Origin: Chitinophagales bacterium | GTDB taxonomy: Bacteria > Bacteroidota > Bacteroidia > Chitinophagales > LD1 | Reading direction: 5' to 3' | DNA length: 40,881 nt | Assembly (NCBI GenBank): GCA_016787045.1 | Contig: JAEUVA010000048.1 | Coordinates: 1 to 40,881, forward strand | Part shown: piece after piece, positions 8,558 to 17,291 of the stretch | Layout: each line of letters begins with the position of its first letter | Numbering within the stretch: position 1 is the stretch's first letter | The notes under the pieces: model-generated | Databases searched by the model: none | Told to the model about the DNA's origin: nothing | What the model saw: only the letters and a program-made list of their open reading frames with translations | Program-made: the position numbers and the translations under genes

Positions 8558-8598
8558 AGGCGACCGCTGAGTGCGCCATAAGCGGTCGCCTGACCGCT
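8558..8598. repeat. Three-arm palindromic element upstream of rpoB
   Basis: AGGCGACCGCT (8558-8568) pairs perfectly over 11 bases with AGCGGTCGCCT (8581-8591) across a 12-base loop. The second arm can instead pair with GACCGCT (8592-8598) as AGCGGTC-GCCT-GACCGCT. The two hairpins exclude each other. The predicted rpoB promoter lies downstream, so the element may be a REP-like repeat and not an RNA switch. Apart from this, the CGGGCTTTAGCCCG palindrome and the promoter, I see nothing in 8352-8877. Confidence 0.55.
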
Positions 8599-8689
8599 TC
8601 AAGTTTAAATAGTTTGCAGTGGCATAGGGGCAAAAGATCATTTGCTGTGGTTTCCGAAAATCCCCATTTCCCAAAAAAAGCAGCCAATA

Positions 8690-8720
8690 TTTGGCAAAAT
8701 GAGTGCGAAAACTATCTTTG
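8690..8720 (+). promoter_or_regulatory. Predicted rpoB promoter
   Basis: TTTG (8690-8693), a spacer of 19 bases and TATCTTTG (8713-8720) match the Bacteroidota housekeeping promoter exactly. It predicts a leader of about 150 bases before the rpoB ATG at 8878. The same -7 octamer with a matching -33 box occurs upstream of the coiled-coil gene at 33.6 kb. Confidence 0.65.
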
Positions 8721-8877
8721 CGCTCCGTTTTGCAAAACCGGTTCCAGAAATCTATGTGTTGACAGTGTATTTACGCAGGTAAAAGTCTTTTTTGAAAAAG
8801 TACCCAAACCCGCGCCACTGCTGCATTTGGCTCTATCTGGAAATTTATTAAAAGCGCTTAATACCTACCAAATTATT

Positions 8878-11800
8878 ATGGCCGAAACCAAAAAAGCTGC
8901 CGAAAGAATCAACTTCGGTAAAATCAAGCTCCCCGATGAGCAACCCGATTTGTTAGACATCCAATTGGAGACCTTTAAAGAGTTTGTGCAGTTAGATACT
9001 ACTGCCGAAAATCGCTCTAAAGAAGGCCTTTACACCGTTTTTAAAGAGAATTTTCCGATTACCGACACCCGCAACATTTTTGTGTTGGAGTTTATCGACT
9101 ACTTTGTAGATCCGCCACGTTACTCTATGGATGAGTGTATTGAGCGTGGTTTGACCTACTGCGTGCCATTAAAGGCCAAGCTGAAACTAAGCTGTAACGA
9201 CCCTGAGCACATTGACTTTAAGACCATCGTACAAGATGTGTTTTTGGGCAATATCCCTTACATGACCCCTAAAGGTACGTTTATTGTAAACGGTGCCGAG
9301 CGGGTAATTGTAAGTCAGCTCCACCGCAGCCCTGGCGTATTTTTTGGCCAGAGTTTCCACCCGAACGGAACCAAGATTTACTCTGCCCGTGTAATTCCTT
9401 TTAAAGGCGCATGGATGGAGTTTGCTACCGATATCAATAACGTAATGTACGCCTACATAGACCGGAAGAAGAAATTCCCGGTAACTATGCTTTTGCGTGC
9501 CGTGGGTTACGATACGGATAAAGACATCCTTCAGTTATTTGAACTGGCCGATGAAGTATCTACCAAAAACCGCAAAGATGCCGAGAAAGCCATAGGCCGC
9601 AGATTAGCCGCAAGGGTACTGCGCACCTGGATGGAAGACTTTGTAGATGAAGATACCGGTGAAGTAGTAAGTATTGAGCGCAACGAAGTATTGTTAGAGC
9701 GCGATACCGTAATTACTGAAGACAACATTAACCTGATTGTAGAGAGTGGCGCTAAGAGCATTTTTGCCCACAAAGAGCACCAAACTGCCGATTACTCTAT
9801 CATCTTCAACACGCTTCATAAAGATACCTCTAACTCAGAGATTGAAGCGCTTAACCACATCTACAAGCAACTGCGCGGCAGCGAACCACCCGATGAAGAA
9901 ACTGCCCGTGGTATTATTGAAAAACTCTTCTTTAGCGACAAGCGCTACGACTTAGGTGAAGTAGGCCGCTACAAAATCAACAAAAAGCTGGAGTTGGATA
10001 TTGATATGGATACCCGTGTGTTGACCAAAACCGACATTATCCATATTGTTAAGTACTTGGTAAACCTGAGCAACCAACGCGCAGATATTGACGATATTGA
10101 CCACTTGAGCAACCGTAGAGTGCGCACCGTAGGCGAGCAGCTTTACACCCAGTTTGGCGTGGGCTTGGCCCGTATGGCGCGTACTATCCGCGAGCGGATG
10201 AACGTACGCGATAACGAGGTGTTTACCCCGGTTGATTTGATCAACGCCCGTACGCTTTCTTCGGTTATCAACTCGTTTTTTGGTACTTCACAGCTTTCAC
10301 AGTTCCTTGACCAAACCAACCCGCTGGCCGAAATCACCAACAAGCGCAGAGTTTCTGCCTTAGGACCCGGTGGTTTATCGCGCGAGCGTGCCGGCTTTGA
10401 GGTGCGTGACGTACACTACAGCCACTATGGCCGCTTATGCACCATCGAAACCCCGGAAGGACCAAACATCGGTTTGATTTCTACCCTTTGCGTACACGCC
10501 AAAGTGAACAAGATGGGCTTTATAGAAACCCCTTACCGCAAGGTAGAGGCAGGCAAAGTGAACCTGAAAGGCAAAGTATCGTTCTTAACTGCCGAAGAGG
10601 AAGACTTTGTAAAAATTGCACAGAGCAACATTGAAATGGATGAAAAAGGCCATTTCCAAACCGATAAGATAAAAGCCCGCTACCAAGGTGAGTTCCCGAT
10701 TTTGGGACCCAGCGAAGTACAGTTTATGGATGTGGCTCCTAACCAGATTGTGGGGGTTTCGGCTTCTATGATTCCGTTTTTGGAGCATGACGATGCCAAC
10801 CGTGCCTTGATGGGTTCAAACATGCAGCGCCAGGCCGTGCCGCTATTGCGCCCACAAGCGCCAGTGGTGGGTACCGGGTTAGAGAAAAAAGTAGCCCAAG
10901 ATTCGCGCAACCTCATTAACGCTGAGCGCGAAGGTGTGGTAGAGTATGTAGATGCCAACGAAATCATTATCCGCTACGAAAGAACGGAAGAAGAGAAGTT
11001 GGTTTCTTTTAAAGACGAAAAAGTATCGTACAAACTGCCTAAGTTCCTTAAAACCAACCAAAGCACCTGCATTAACCTTAAGCCATTGGTTAAAAAAGGC
11101 CAGCGCGTAAGCAAAGGGCAGGTATTGTGCGAGGGCTTTGCTACCGACAACGGAGAATTAGCTCTGGGGTCAAACCTGAAAGTGGCGTTTATGCCATGGA
11201 AGGGCTACAACTTTGAGGATGCCATCGTAATTTCTGAGCGCGTGGTACGCGATGATGTGTTCACTTCTATACACGTTGAAGAATTTGAAATGGAAGTGCG
11301 CGATACCAAACTGGGCGAAGAAGAACTAACACCAGATATACCAAACGTGAGCGAAGAAGCCACTAAAGACTTAGACGAAAACGGTATTATCCGCGTAGGT
11401 GCTCGTGTGAAAGAAGGCGATATTTTGATTGGAAAAATTACCCCTAAAGGCGAAACCGACCCTACACCGGAAGAAAAACTCCTCCGCGCCATATTTGGTG
11501 ATAAAGCCGGTGATGTGAAAGATGCTTCTATGAAAGTACCTCCTTCTGTAGAAGGTACTGTGATCAGCAAAAAACTTTTCCAACGCGCCAAGAAGGATAA
11601 AACCTCTAAGGTAAAAGAGAAAGACGCACTGGAAAGATTAGACAAGACCTTTGAGAAAAAAATGGCCGATGTAAAGGGCGTTTTGATTGATAAGTTGATG
11701 ACCGTGCTGAGTGGCAAAGTAACCAATGGGGTACAAACCATTTACAAAGAAGAACTCATCAGCAAGGGCACTAAGTTTACCAGCAAAGTACTGGACGGCT

Positions 11801-12690
11801 TAGACTACAGCATTGTAGATGGCAACAACTGGACTAAAGACGAAGAAACCAATGTGATAGTGAAGCAGATATTGCACAACTACAACATGCGTTTCAACGA
11901 AGAAACCGGCAAATACAAGCGCGAGAAATTCAACATCAGCATTGGTGATGAATTGCCAAGCGGTGTACTGAAACTGGCTAAGGTGTACATTGCCAAAAAA
12001 CGCAAACTGAAAGTGGGCGATAAAATGGCCGGCCGCCACGGTAACAAAGGTATTGTGGCTCGTATTGTACGCGCTGAGGATATGCCATTCTTAGAAGACG
12101 GCACTCCGGTAGATATTGTACTGAACCCGCTGGGCGTACCTTCAAGGATGAACCTGGGGCAGATATACGAAACCGTACTCGGCTGGGCCGGTCAAAAACT
12201 GGGTGTAAAATTTGCTACTCCAATATTTGACGGTGCTTCTTTGGATGAAATTCAAAGCTACGTGGCTAAAGCCGGCTTGCCGGAGTTTGGCTCTACTTAC
12301 CTGTATGATGGCGAAACCGGTGAGCGTTTCCACCAGAAAACCACCGTGGGTGTTATTTACATGATTAAGCTGATACACATGGTGGACGATAAGATGCACG
12401 CACGTTCTATCGGGCCTTACTCACTCATTACACAACAGCCATTGGGCGGTAAAGCACAGTTTGGTGGCCAGCGTTTTGGTGAGATGGAGGTGTGGGCGCT
12501 GGAGGCCTACGGTGCTTCTAACATCCTACAAGAATTGCTCACCGTGAAGAGTGACGATATTGTAGGCCGTGCCAAAGCATACGAAGCCATTGTGAAAGGC
12601 GATAACATACCTGAAGCCGGCATACCGGAGTCGTTTAACGTGTTGATGCACGAATTACGCGGCCTGGCGCTAGACCTCAAGTTTGACTAA
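8878..12690 (+). CDS. rpoB: RNA polymerase beta subunit, solitary gene
   Basis: This encodes the beta subunit of RNA polymerase. An open frame extends upstream to 8614, but ATG 8878 gives the normal N-terminus ([19 protein letters not shown]) and 1,270 residues, the usual Bacteroidota size. The seen landmarks are [19 protein letters not shown], the rifampicin-pocket region from [19 protein letters not shown] to [14 protein letters not shown] (about 470-505), [16 protein letters not shown], the catalytic [12 protein letters not shown] with Lys1049 and Lys1057, and the C-terminal [20 protein letters not shown]. The gene looks fully functional. Two residues stand out: Asn488 where E. coli has His526, and Thr522 at E. 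coli Pro560. Neither rplJL upstream nor rpoC downstream is present; both flanking genes face the opposite strand. It has its own promoter and a strong terminator. A second rpoB elsewhere cannot be excluded. Confidence 0.97.
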   Translation: MAETKKAAERINFGKIKLPDEQPDLLDIQLETFKEFVQLDTTAENRSKEGLYTVFKENFPITDTRNIFVLEFIDYFVDPPRYSMDECIERGLTYCVPLKAKLKLSCNDPEHIDFKTIVQDVFLGNIPYMTPKGTFIVNGAERVIVSQLHRSPGVFFGQSFHPNGTKIYSARVIPFKGAWMEFATDINNVMYAYIDRKKKFPVTMLLRAVGYDTDKDILQLFELADEVSTKNRKDAEKAIGRRLAARVLRTWMEDFVDEDTGEVVSIERNEVLLERDTVITEDNINLIVESGAKSIFAHKEHQTADYSIIFNTLHKDTSNSEIEALNHIYKQLRGSEPPDEETARGIIEKLFFSDKRYDLGEVGRYKINKKLELDIDMDTRVLTKTDIIHIVKYLVNLSNQRADIDDIDHLSNRRVRTVGEQLYTQFGVGLARMARTIRERMNVRDNEVFTPVDLINARTLSSVINSFFGTSQLSQFLDQTNPLAEITNKRRVSALGPGGLSRERAGFEVRDVHYSHYGRLCTIETPEGPNIGLISTLCVHAKVNKMGFIETPYRKVEAGKVNLKGKVSFLTAEEEDFVKIAQSNIEMDEKGHFQTDKIKARYQGEFPILGPSEVQFMDVAPNQIVGVSASMIPFLEHDDANRALMGSNMQRQAVPLLRPQAPVVGTGLEKKVAQDSRNLINAEREGVVEYVDANEIIIRYERTEEEKLVSFKDEKVSYKLPKFLKTNQSTCINLKPLVKKGQRVSKGQVLCEGFATDNGELALGSNLKVAFMPWKGYNFEDAIVISERVVRDDVFTSIHVEEFEMEVRDTKLGEEELTPDIPNVSEEATKDLDENGIIRVGARVKEGDILIGKITPKGETDPTPEEKLLRAIFGDKAGDVKDASMKVPPSVEGTVISKKLFQRAKKDKTSKVKEKDALERLDKTFEKKMADVKGVLIDKLMTVLSGKVTNGVQTIYKEELISKGTKFTSKVLDGLDYSIVDGNNWTKDEETNVIVKQILHNYNMRFNEETGKYKREKFNISIGDELPSGVLKLAKVYIAKKRKLKVGDKMAGRHGNKGIVARIVRAEDMPFLEDGTPVDIVLNPLGVPSRMNLGQIYETVLGWAGQKLGVKFATPIFDGASLDEIQSYVAKAGLPEFGSTYLYDGETGERFHQKTTVGVIYMIKLIHMVDDKMHARSIGPYSLITQQPLGGKAQFGGQRFGEMEVWALEAYGASNILQELLTVKSDDIVGRAKAYEAIVKGDNIPEAGIPESFNVLMHELRGLALDLKFD

Positions 12691-12712
12691 GCTAACCCTA
12701 CAACCATAATAC

Positions 12713-12750
12713 AAACCCCGCTGATGCAAATTGGCGGGGTTTTGTTTTTT
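12713..12750 (+). terminator. Rho-independent terminator of rpoB
   Basis: AAACCCCGC (12713-12721) and GCGGGGTTT (12734-12742) form a 9-bp stem with a 12-base loop, followed by TGTTTTTT. It begins 23 bases after the rpoB stop and shows that rpoB transcription ends here without continuing to an rpoC. Confidence 0.85.
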
Positions 12751-12770
12751 CATGGTTTTACCAATGTCAG

Positions 12771-13391
12771 CTACCGCTTTAACAGTTTAAAACCAATCTC
12801 TCTACCCTGACCTTGAAACATGGCCAGATTTATCCAAAACCAGGCAAACTGCTCCATCAGTTCAAACTTATCGTTACCACCTATGGGGTAGCACTCCGCA
12901 AAGCCGGCATCTTTAGCTAACTGTATGGCTGCGGCTTTTCCTTTTTCACTATCACCAGCCACAAACAAATCTAAGGCGTGGTTGCCGTAGGCAGGGTTTT
13001 CCATATTGTTGAAACCGGTAGTGTTAAAGCATTTTACCACATCTGTGGCTTGGGTATTATCCAGTATGGCTGCGGTAGTGTGCTGATACCCCTGCGGCCC
13101 TCTGTTCATCACTATGTTCATGGCATCAATAATTATTTTACCCGTGGTATCTCCAAGCGACTTTACTACCTCCACCGTAGCCGGTGCGGGGGTAGAAATC
13201 AGCACCACTTCACATTGCTTCACTGCACTTTCGGGCGTAGTAAAGCGATCTTCGCCAATTTCTGTAGCCAGTTTGATATTCTTTTCGCTTAGCGGAAACC
13301 GCGCTCCTACTAAAACCGTATGACCGGCTTTGACCCATTTTTTAGCCAGTGCGCCACCTACATGGCCTGAACCGATGATTGCTATTTTCAT
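12771..13391 (-). CDS. NADPH-dependent F420 reductase-like oxidoreductase
   Basis: This 206-residue protein has a Rossmann N-terminus, MKIAIIGSGHVGGALAKKW, with the GxGxxG pattern and an Arg (GARF) after the second strand that suggests NADP binding. VVLISTPAPATVEVV and KIIIDAMNIVMNRGPQGYQ follow the pattern of the F420-oxidoreductase/NADP-binding family (PF03807). VVKCFNTTGFNNMENP is a family signature in the second half. Most Bacteroidota do not make F420, so the true substrate is unknown and the family name should not be read as function. The gene converges with rpoB. Confidence 0.75.
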   Translation of the reverse strand: MKIAIIGSGHVGGALAKKWVKAGHTVLVGARFPLSEKNIKLATEIGEDRFTTPESAVKQCEVVLISTPAPATVEVVKSLGDTTGKIIIDAMNIVMNRGPQGYQHTTAAILDNTQATDVVKCFNTTGFNNMENPAYGNHALDLFVAGDSEKGKAAAIQLAKDAGFAECYPIGGNDKFELMEQFAWFWINLAMFQGQGREIGFKLLKR

Positions 13392-13516
13392 AAATATGTT
13401 TTGTTAGATAACAACCATAAAAATAATTAGTAAGAGACAATGTTTACGACCCCATTTTATGGGGCCTGTGTATTGAGCTTTGTTCTTTTGTAGTTCAAAA
13501 AAGATAAACTTGCCCC

Positions 13517-14143
13517 GTGCGGTACAATTTTATTACTATAGAAGGAACCATAGGTGCGGGTAAAACCACTTTAGCCAATATGTTGGCTAAAGAGTTTAAT
13601 GCCAAACTTATATTGGAGGAGTTTGAAAACAACCCCTTTTTGCCCAAGTTTTATGAAGATAAAGCGAGGTATGGTTTCCCGGTAGAGTTGTATTTTATGG
13701 CCGAGCGTTTTCAGCATTTAAAAAAACTATTGAGCGAGGCCGATATATTCAAAACATTTACAATAGCCGATTTTTTGTTTCAGAAGAGTTTGATTTTTGC
13801 ACAGCAAAACCTGAGCGATGATGAGGAGAAGCTGTACCGCATGTTGTTTGATATTATTAACCCCTCGCTGCCCAAGCCCGATTTGATTTTGTACCTGTAT
13901 GCCCCGGTAGAAAAGCTGCTGGAAAACATTAAAAAACGCGGCCGCAGTTATGAGCAACACATAGAGCCGGAGTATCTGGACAAAATTCAATCTGCGTATC
14001 TGAGTTATTTTAAAACGCTGACCAACCAGCCCATAGTGCTGCTCAATTGCAGCCAGCTAAATTGGGTGGACAATACCACCCATTACCGGCAGGTGGTAGA
14101 GCTGCTGCACACCCCTTTTGAGCCGGGGGTGCATTACCTCTAA
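13517..14143 (+). CDS. Deoxynucleoside kinase (dNK/dGK family)
   Basis: This 208-residue enzyme phosphorylates deoxynucleosides in the salvage pathway. The P-loop GTIGAGKTT is at residues 10-18. Further family motifs are EEFENNPFLPKFY, the substrate-site LYFMAERFQHLK, ADFLFQKSLIFAQ, DLILYLYAPVEKLLENIKKR and the lid arginines KKRGRSYE. The start is GTG at 13517: no ATG lies between the upstream stop and the P-loop, and this start gives the usual N-terminus of this family. Which deoxynucleoside is preferred cannot be read from sequence. It is followed by its own terminator. Confidence 0.88.
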   Translation: MRYNFITIEGTIGAGKTTLANMLAKEFNAKLILEEFENNPFLPKFYEDKARYGFPVELYFMAERFQHLKKLLSEADIFKTFTIADFLFQKSLIFAQQNLSDDEEKLYRMLFDIINPSLPKPDLILYLYAPVEKLLENIKKRGRSYEQHIEPEYLDKIQSAYLSYFKTLTNQPIVLLNCSQLNWVDNTTHYRQVVELLHTPFEPGVHYL

Positions 14144-14225
14144 AACTTTTTAAAAAAAAGTTTGTTTGTACTGTAACCTTTGGGGTAGTGGTGCCGTAAA
14201 TACAAATACCATAGTGCTTAAGTTT

Positions 14226-14264
14226 AAAAGAGTCGGGAGGTCAGGGGCCCGGCTCTTTTTTTTT
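14226..14264 (+). terminator. Terminator between the kinase and the convergent hydrolase
   Basis: AAAAGAGTCGGG (14226-14237) and CCCGGCTCTTTT (14248-14259) form a 12-bp stem with one G-T pair and a 10-base loop, ending in a run of T. A-rich sequence on the far side (TTTTAAACTT on the minus strand) makes it usable from both directions. Confidence 0.8.
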
Positions 14265-14291
14265 GTGCGTGGTTGAAGTGGGGGTGGTGTG

Positions 14292-15137
14292 TTACCGAAT
14301 AAACTCCAGAATATTCTCATTTACCCACTCGGGGTTTTCGTGCTGTACAAAGTGGCCACTGGTAGGGTCGTACATTATTTGGCAAATGTTTTCGCAATAC
14401 TTGGCGGTGGCATAAGTCAGTTCTTTACCCAGCGCCACATCTTGCTCGCCCCAGAGCATGAGCACCGGAGATTTTATTTTTGGATACACCACCGGCTTAC
14501 CAAATATCTGCCTAAAGGCAGCGCGGTAATAAGCAATGGTGGCGCTGCGGGTTTCGGGCCTGGCGTATGCAGCTACGTACCGGTCAATATCGGGTGCATT
14601 AACCACCGATTTTCGCACGTACATTTTTTTAAATGTATTGGTAAAAAAATCTTTAGTGCCTACCACCTTTTCAGGTATCCAGGGTAATTGAAAAAAGAAA
14701 ATATACCAACTCCGCAGCCATTGCCGCAGGTTAAAACCCATAAACGCTTTGCTCATTGCTAAGGGGTGCGGTACGTTTATCACCACCAACTTTTTAACCA
14801 CCTCCGGATAAAACGAAGCCACCGCCCAAGCCACCGCAGCGCCCCAATCGTGGCCAATAATTATGGCTTGTGTTTCGCCCAGTGCCAACACCAACTGCTC
14901 TATATCTTTAGCCAGTACCTCAATCTTGTAATCGTTTACAGCGGTGGGCTTATCGGTCAGGTTATAGCCACGCATATCGGGTGCTACTACGCGGTATTGC
15001 TTGCTTAGTGCATCTATCTGCTTGCGCCAACCGTACCAAAACTCCGGAAAGCCATGCAGCAAAACCACCAACTGCCCACTGCCCTGCTCCACATAGTGAA
15101 ACCGAATGCCGTTGGCGCTGATATATTTTGGGGACAT
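14292..15137 (-). CDS. Alpha/beta hydrolase, epoxide hydrolase-like
   Basis: This 281-residue protein has the epoxide-hydrolase branch signature HGFPEFWYGW (28-37) for the oxyanion hole and GHDWGAAVAW with nucleophile Asp97. An acid in GEQDVALG and a histidine in SGHFVQHENPEW complete the triad. A cap region with WYIFFFQLPWIPE follows the core break, as in soluble epoxide hydrolases. Haloalkane dehalogenases share the Asp nucleophile but usually lack the HGFPE form, so epoxide hydrolase is favoured. No signal peptide is present. It starts 15 bases after the ferritin stop, so it probably belongs to the lipoprotein-ferritin-hydrolase operon. Confidence 0.85.
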   Translation of the reverse strand: MSPKYISANGIRFHYVEQGSGQLVVLLHGFPEFWYGWRKQIDALSKQYRVVAPDMRGYNLTDKPTAVNDYKIEVLAKDIEQLVLALGETQAIIIGHDWGAAVAWAVASFYPEVVKKLVVINVPHPLAMSKAFMGFNLRQWLRSWYIFFFQLPWIPEKVVGTKDFFTNTFKKMYVRKSVVNAPDIDRYVAAYARPETRSATIAYYRAAFRQIFGKPVVYPKIKSPVLMLWGEQDVALGKELTYATAKYCENICQIMYDPTSGHFVQHENPEWVNENILEFIR

Positions 15138-15151
15138 GCTGCTGGACTAAT

Positions 15152-15685
15152 TTACTCGGCTGCTGTGTCTTTTTTCTTTTTGCCGGTGGCTTGTGCCGAT
15201 AGTTTTTCAAACTCTTTGTCTATGTAATACAAGCTCTGCGGGCCTTTGCCTATCAGTTTCAGCTTATCTAATATGCGTTTAAACTGTACTTCTTCCTCTT
15301 TTTGTTCATCTACAAAAAAGCGCAAAAAATCTTCGGTGGCATGGTCGCCTTCATCTTTAGATAGTGCCAAAATTTTGTATATGGCTTTGGTTACTTTTTG
15401 CTCGTGCCCCAAAGCCAGCTCCACGGCTTCGGTAATTGATTTAAACTCATACTTGAGGTTTTTTAGCTCGGGTACTAATGCGTGCCCGCCTACCTCATTG
15501 ATGTACGCAAAAAATTTCATGAAGTGCGTATTCTCTTCGGCCGATTGCTTGTAAAAAAACTTGGCGGCACCTTCTAAGCCCTCTTTATCGCACCAACTGG
15601 CTACCGATAAATAATTGTACTGTGCCGCAATCTCTAACGAGAGATGCTCGTTTAACGCTTTTTCAACTTTTTTAGAAATTATCAT
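15152..15685 (-). CDS. ftnA: Non-heme ferritin
   Basis: This 177-residue iron-storage protein shows all ferroxidase-centre ligands at the positions expected for bacterial FtnA: Glu18, Glu51, His54, Glu95, Gln128 and Glu131, with Tyr25 beside the site. The four-helix body covers about residues 1-160. The last ~15 residues are a polar tail with GKKKKD. It stores and detoxifies iron as a 24-mer in the cytoplasm. It follows a 45-residue lipoprotein gene after only three bases and precedes an epoxide-hydrolase-like gene by 14 bases, so the three probably share one transcript driven from the box at 15843-15850. Confidence 0.95.
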   Translation of the reverse strand: MIISKKVEKALNEHLSLEIAAQYNYLSVASWCDKEGLEGAAKFFYKQSAEENTHFMKFFAYINEVGGHALVPELKNLKYEFKSITEAVELALGHEQKVTKAIYKILALSKDEGDHATEDFLRFFVDEQKEEEVQFKRILDKLKLIGKGPQSLYYIDKEFEKLSAQATGKKKKDTAAE

Positions 15686-15688
15686 ATA

Positions 15689-15826
15689 TCAATGTTTTTG
15701 TTTATGTCCGCCAAAGGTAGGGCAATCGCATTTATTAGCTTTGCAAGCCGGTAATGATACCGCCAAGGCGCTGATAGTTATCAGCAAAACAGCAGTTTGT
15801 GCAAATTGTTTGATTCGTTTTGTCAT
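15689..15826 (-). CDS. Small lipoprotein, 45 residues, upstream of ferritin
   Basis: ATG at 15826 opens 45 codons ending in TGA at 15689-15691, three bases before the ferritin ATG. The product has a basic N-terminus (MTKRIKQF), a hydrophobic stretch (TAVLLITISALAVSL) and a lipobox-like LPAC, leaving a mature peptide of about 18 residues, CKANKCDCPTFGGHKQKH. The mature part has three cysteines and two histidines, which could bind metal. Similar tiny lipoproteins ending in a C-x-CP-F pattern occur in Bacteroidota, from memory. Tight linkage to ferritin suggests an iron or metal theme, but that is inference. Proline at -2 of the lipobox is not ideal. Confidence 0.65.
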   Translation of the reverse strand: MTKRIKQFAQTAVLLITISALAVSLPACKANKCDCPTFGGHKQKH

Positions 15827-15842
15827 ATTGCATTAACGTTTT

Positions 15843-15850
15843 CAAACCTA
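15843..15850 (-). promoter_or_regulatory. Candidate -7 box for lipoprotein-ferritin operon
   Basis: The minus strand reads TAGGTTTG, a perfect TAnnTTTG match, 16 bases before the lipoprotein ATG. At 19 bases upstream the minus strand reads TTTC, a three-of-four match to TTTG. Confidence 0.45.
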
Positions 15851-15858
15851 ACTAAATT

Positions 15859-16929
15859 TTGGAGAGGAAGAAAAAAGTACTGATAGCTGTGTTAGACTGG
15901 GGCCTGGGGCATGCCACGCGGTGCATACCTGTTGTTCAAGCACTTTTAGAAAAAAACTGCCGCCCCATTTTGGCCAGCAATGGCCGGGCGTATGAGCTGC
16001 TCAAAAAACAATTTCCTGACCTAAAAATATACCGGCTCTCCTCCTACAATCCGCAGTACCCGCAGGGCAAAAACATGGTTTGGAAAATGGCTATGCAACT
16101 CCCCAAGTTTGGCTACACTATTTGGAGAGAGCACCGCGAGATTGAAAAAATAGTAGCCCGCGAAAACATAGATGCCGTAATATCTGACAACCGGTACAAT
16201 TGCTACAGCACCAAAGTAAAATCGGTTTTTATGACGCACCAAACCCATGTGCTGATGCCCGATGGACACGCTTGGTTAGAAGAGCAGGTAAACACATTAA
16301 ACCGCTCTTTTATCCGGCAATATGCCGAATGCTGGATACCCGCCCCCGATGAAAACTTGCTGCAAGAACTATGCGACTCTACTGCCGAGTATCCTAAAAG
16401 GTTTATTGGCTTTTTATCGGATATGAAAAGAGAAGAAAAGCAAAAAAAATACGATGTGTGTGTAGTTTGCTCCGGCCCCGAGCCGCAACGCACCTTGTTT
16501 GAAAACGTAGTTTCTGCCCAACTCAAAACTACTGAGCTCCGCTATATAGTTGTACGCGGCAAACCCGAAGCGCTAAACCCGGTGTATAGCAATACTGCCA
16601 ACCAACAAGTAGTCAATTTTTTAAATACATCATCCTTAGCTGAAGTTATTAATGAAAGTAAAATAGTGATTGCCCGCAGCGGATATAGCATGATTATGGA
16701 TTTAGCTAAGCTGCAAGCCAAAGCCATATTTATACCTACCCCCGGCCAAACCGAGCAAGAGCATTTGGCAAAAAAGTTAATGGATAAAAAAATTGCGTTG
16801 GCCATACCACAAGAAAATTTTGAACTCGCTCCTGCACTTCAACAAGCAGAACAATTCAGCGGCTTTAACCACACTTTTGCTTTTGACCAAAAGTTACTCC
16901 ATTCTGCATTAGATTCGCTGCTATGCTAA
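15859..16929 (+). CDS. Glycosyltransferase-like protein (GT-B fold, GT28-like)
   Basis: This 356-residue protein opens with VLIAVLDWGLGHATRCIPVV, the GLGHATR loop seen in MurG/UDP-glycosyltransferase-like proteins of the conserved bacterial family annotated as UDP-GlcNAc:LPS-type transferases. The second half has the donor-side features: VVCSGPEPQR (about 198-207), VIARSGYSMIMDLA (about 271-284) and IFIPTPGQTEQEHLAKKL. The start is TTG at 15859, since no ATG precedes the conserved first strand. The gene overlaps the kinase gene by seven bases, forming a three-gene operon. A role in lipid or envelope glycosylation is likely; the acceptor is unknown. Confidence 0.75.
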   Translation: MERKKKVLIAVLDWGLGHATRCIPVVQALLEKNCRPILASNGRAYELLKKQFPDLKIYRLSSYNPQYPQGKNMVWKMAMQLPKFGYTIWREHREIEKIVARENIDAVISDNRYNCYSTKVKSVFMTHQTHVLMPDGHAWLEEQVNTLNRSFIRQYAECWIPAPDENLLQELCDSTAEYPKRFIGFLSDMKREEKQKKYDVCVVCSGPEPQRTLFENVVSAQLKTTELRYIVVRGKPEALNPVYSNTANQQVVNFLNTSSLAEVINESKIVIARSGYSMIMDLAKLQAKAIFIPTPGQTEQEHLAKKLMDKKIALAIPQENFELAPALQQAEQFSGFNHTFAFDQKLLHSALDSLLC

Positions 16930-17291
16930 ACCTCAAAAAATTGTTTCGGAGTTTTGGTTACGCCATAGCCGGCATATTGATTGCCGCACGCGAACAACAA
17001 AACATGCGCATACATGTGTTGGCAGTTTTGGTGGTTACACTCAGTGGTATATTTATTGGCTTAGATGCCATAGAGTGGGGCGTAATAGCCCTCACCTACG
17101 GGTTAGTATTAGTAGCCGAAATGTTCAACTCTGCCATAGAAAATCTGATTGACTTGGTATCTCCGGAAAGAAACCCACTGGCCGGTAAAGTTAAAGATAT
17201 AGCCGCAGGCGCGGTATTGATTGCAGCACTGGTAGCTACCTGCGTAGCCATTTCTATTTTTGGCAATAAGTTATTTAATCAAATATTATGA
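16923..17291 (+). CDS. Diacylglycerol/undecaprenol kinase (DgkA family)
   Basis: This 122-residue integral membrane kinase has the family core AEMFNSAIENLIDL with Glu66, Asn69 and Glu73, and three hydrophobic helices (about 30-48, 50-68 and 92-115). The N-terminal amphipathic part FGYAIAGILIAAREQQNMRIH is also typical. Family members phosphorylate diacylglycerol or undecaprenol with ATP; the short Gram-positive-like form seen here is compatible with undecaprenol kinase, but sequence alone does not decide. It overlaps the glycosyltransferase gene by seven bases and the next gene by four (ATGA), so it is translated as part of a coupled trio concerned with the envelope. Confidence 0.9.
   Translation: MLNLKKLFRSFGYAIAGILIAAREQQNMRIHVLAVLVVTLSGIFIGLDAIEWGVIALTYGLVLVAEMFNSAIENLIDLVSPERNPLAGKVKDIAAGAVLIAALVATCVAISIFGNKLFNQIL

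Noticed and set aside
8614..8877. 88-codon N-terminal extension of RpoB
   Set aside because: The normal RpoB N-terminus begins at ATG 8878; the extension covers the predicted promoter and resembles no RpoB.
10441..10443. Thr522 of RpoB as a rifampicin-cluster II change
   Set aside because: Counting from His526 places it at E. coli Pro560, not Pro564; Thr563, Pro564 and Ile572 equivalents are conserved.
11205..11741. 178-codon frame antisense to rpoB (and others at 9531-9773, 10680-10967, 11800-12104)
   Set aside because: They lie wholly inside a highly conserved gene on the other strand, and are Ser/Thr/Phe-rich as expected from reversed codons.
14144..14226. Possible small RNA between the kinase stop and its terminator
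   Set aside because: No promoter with proper spacing was found and the segment is simply the 3' UTR of the kinase mRNA.
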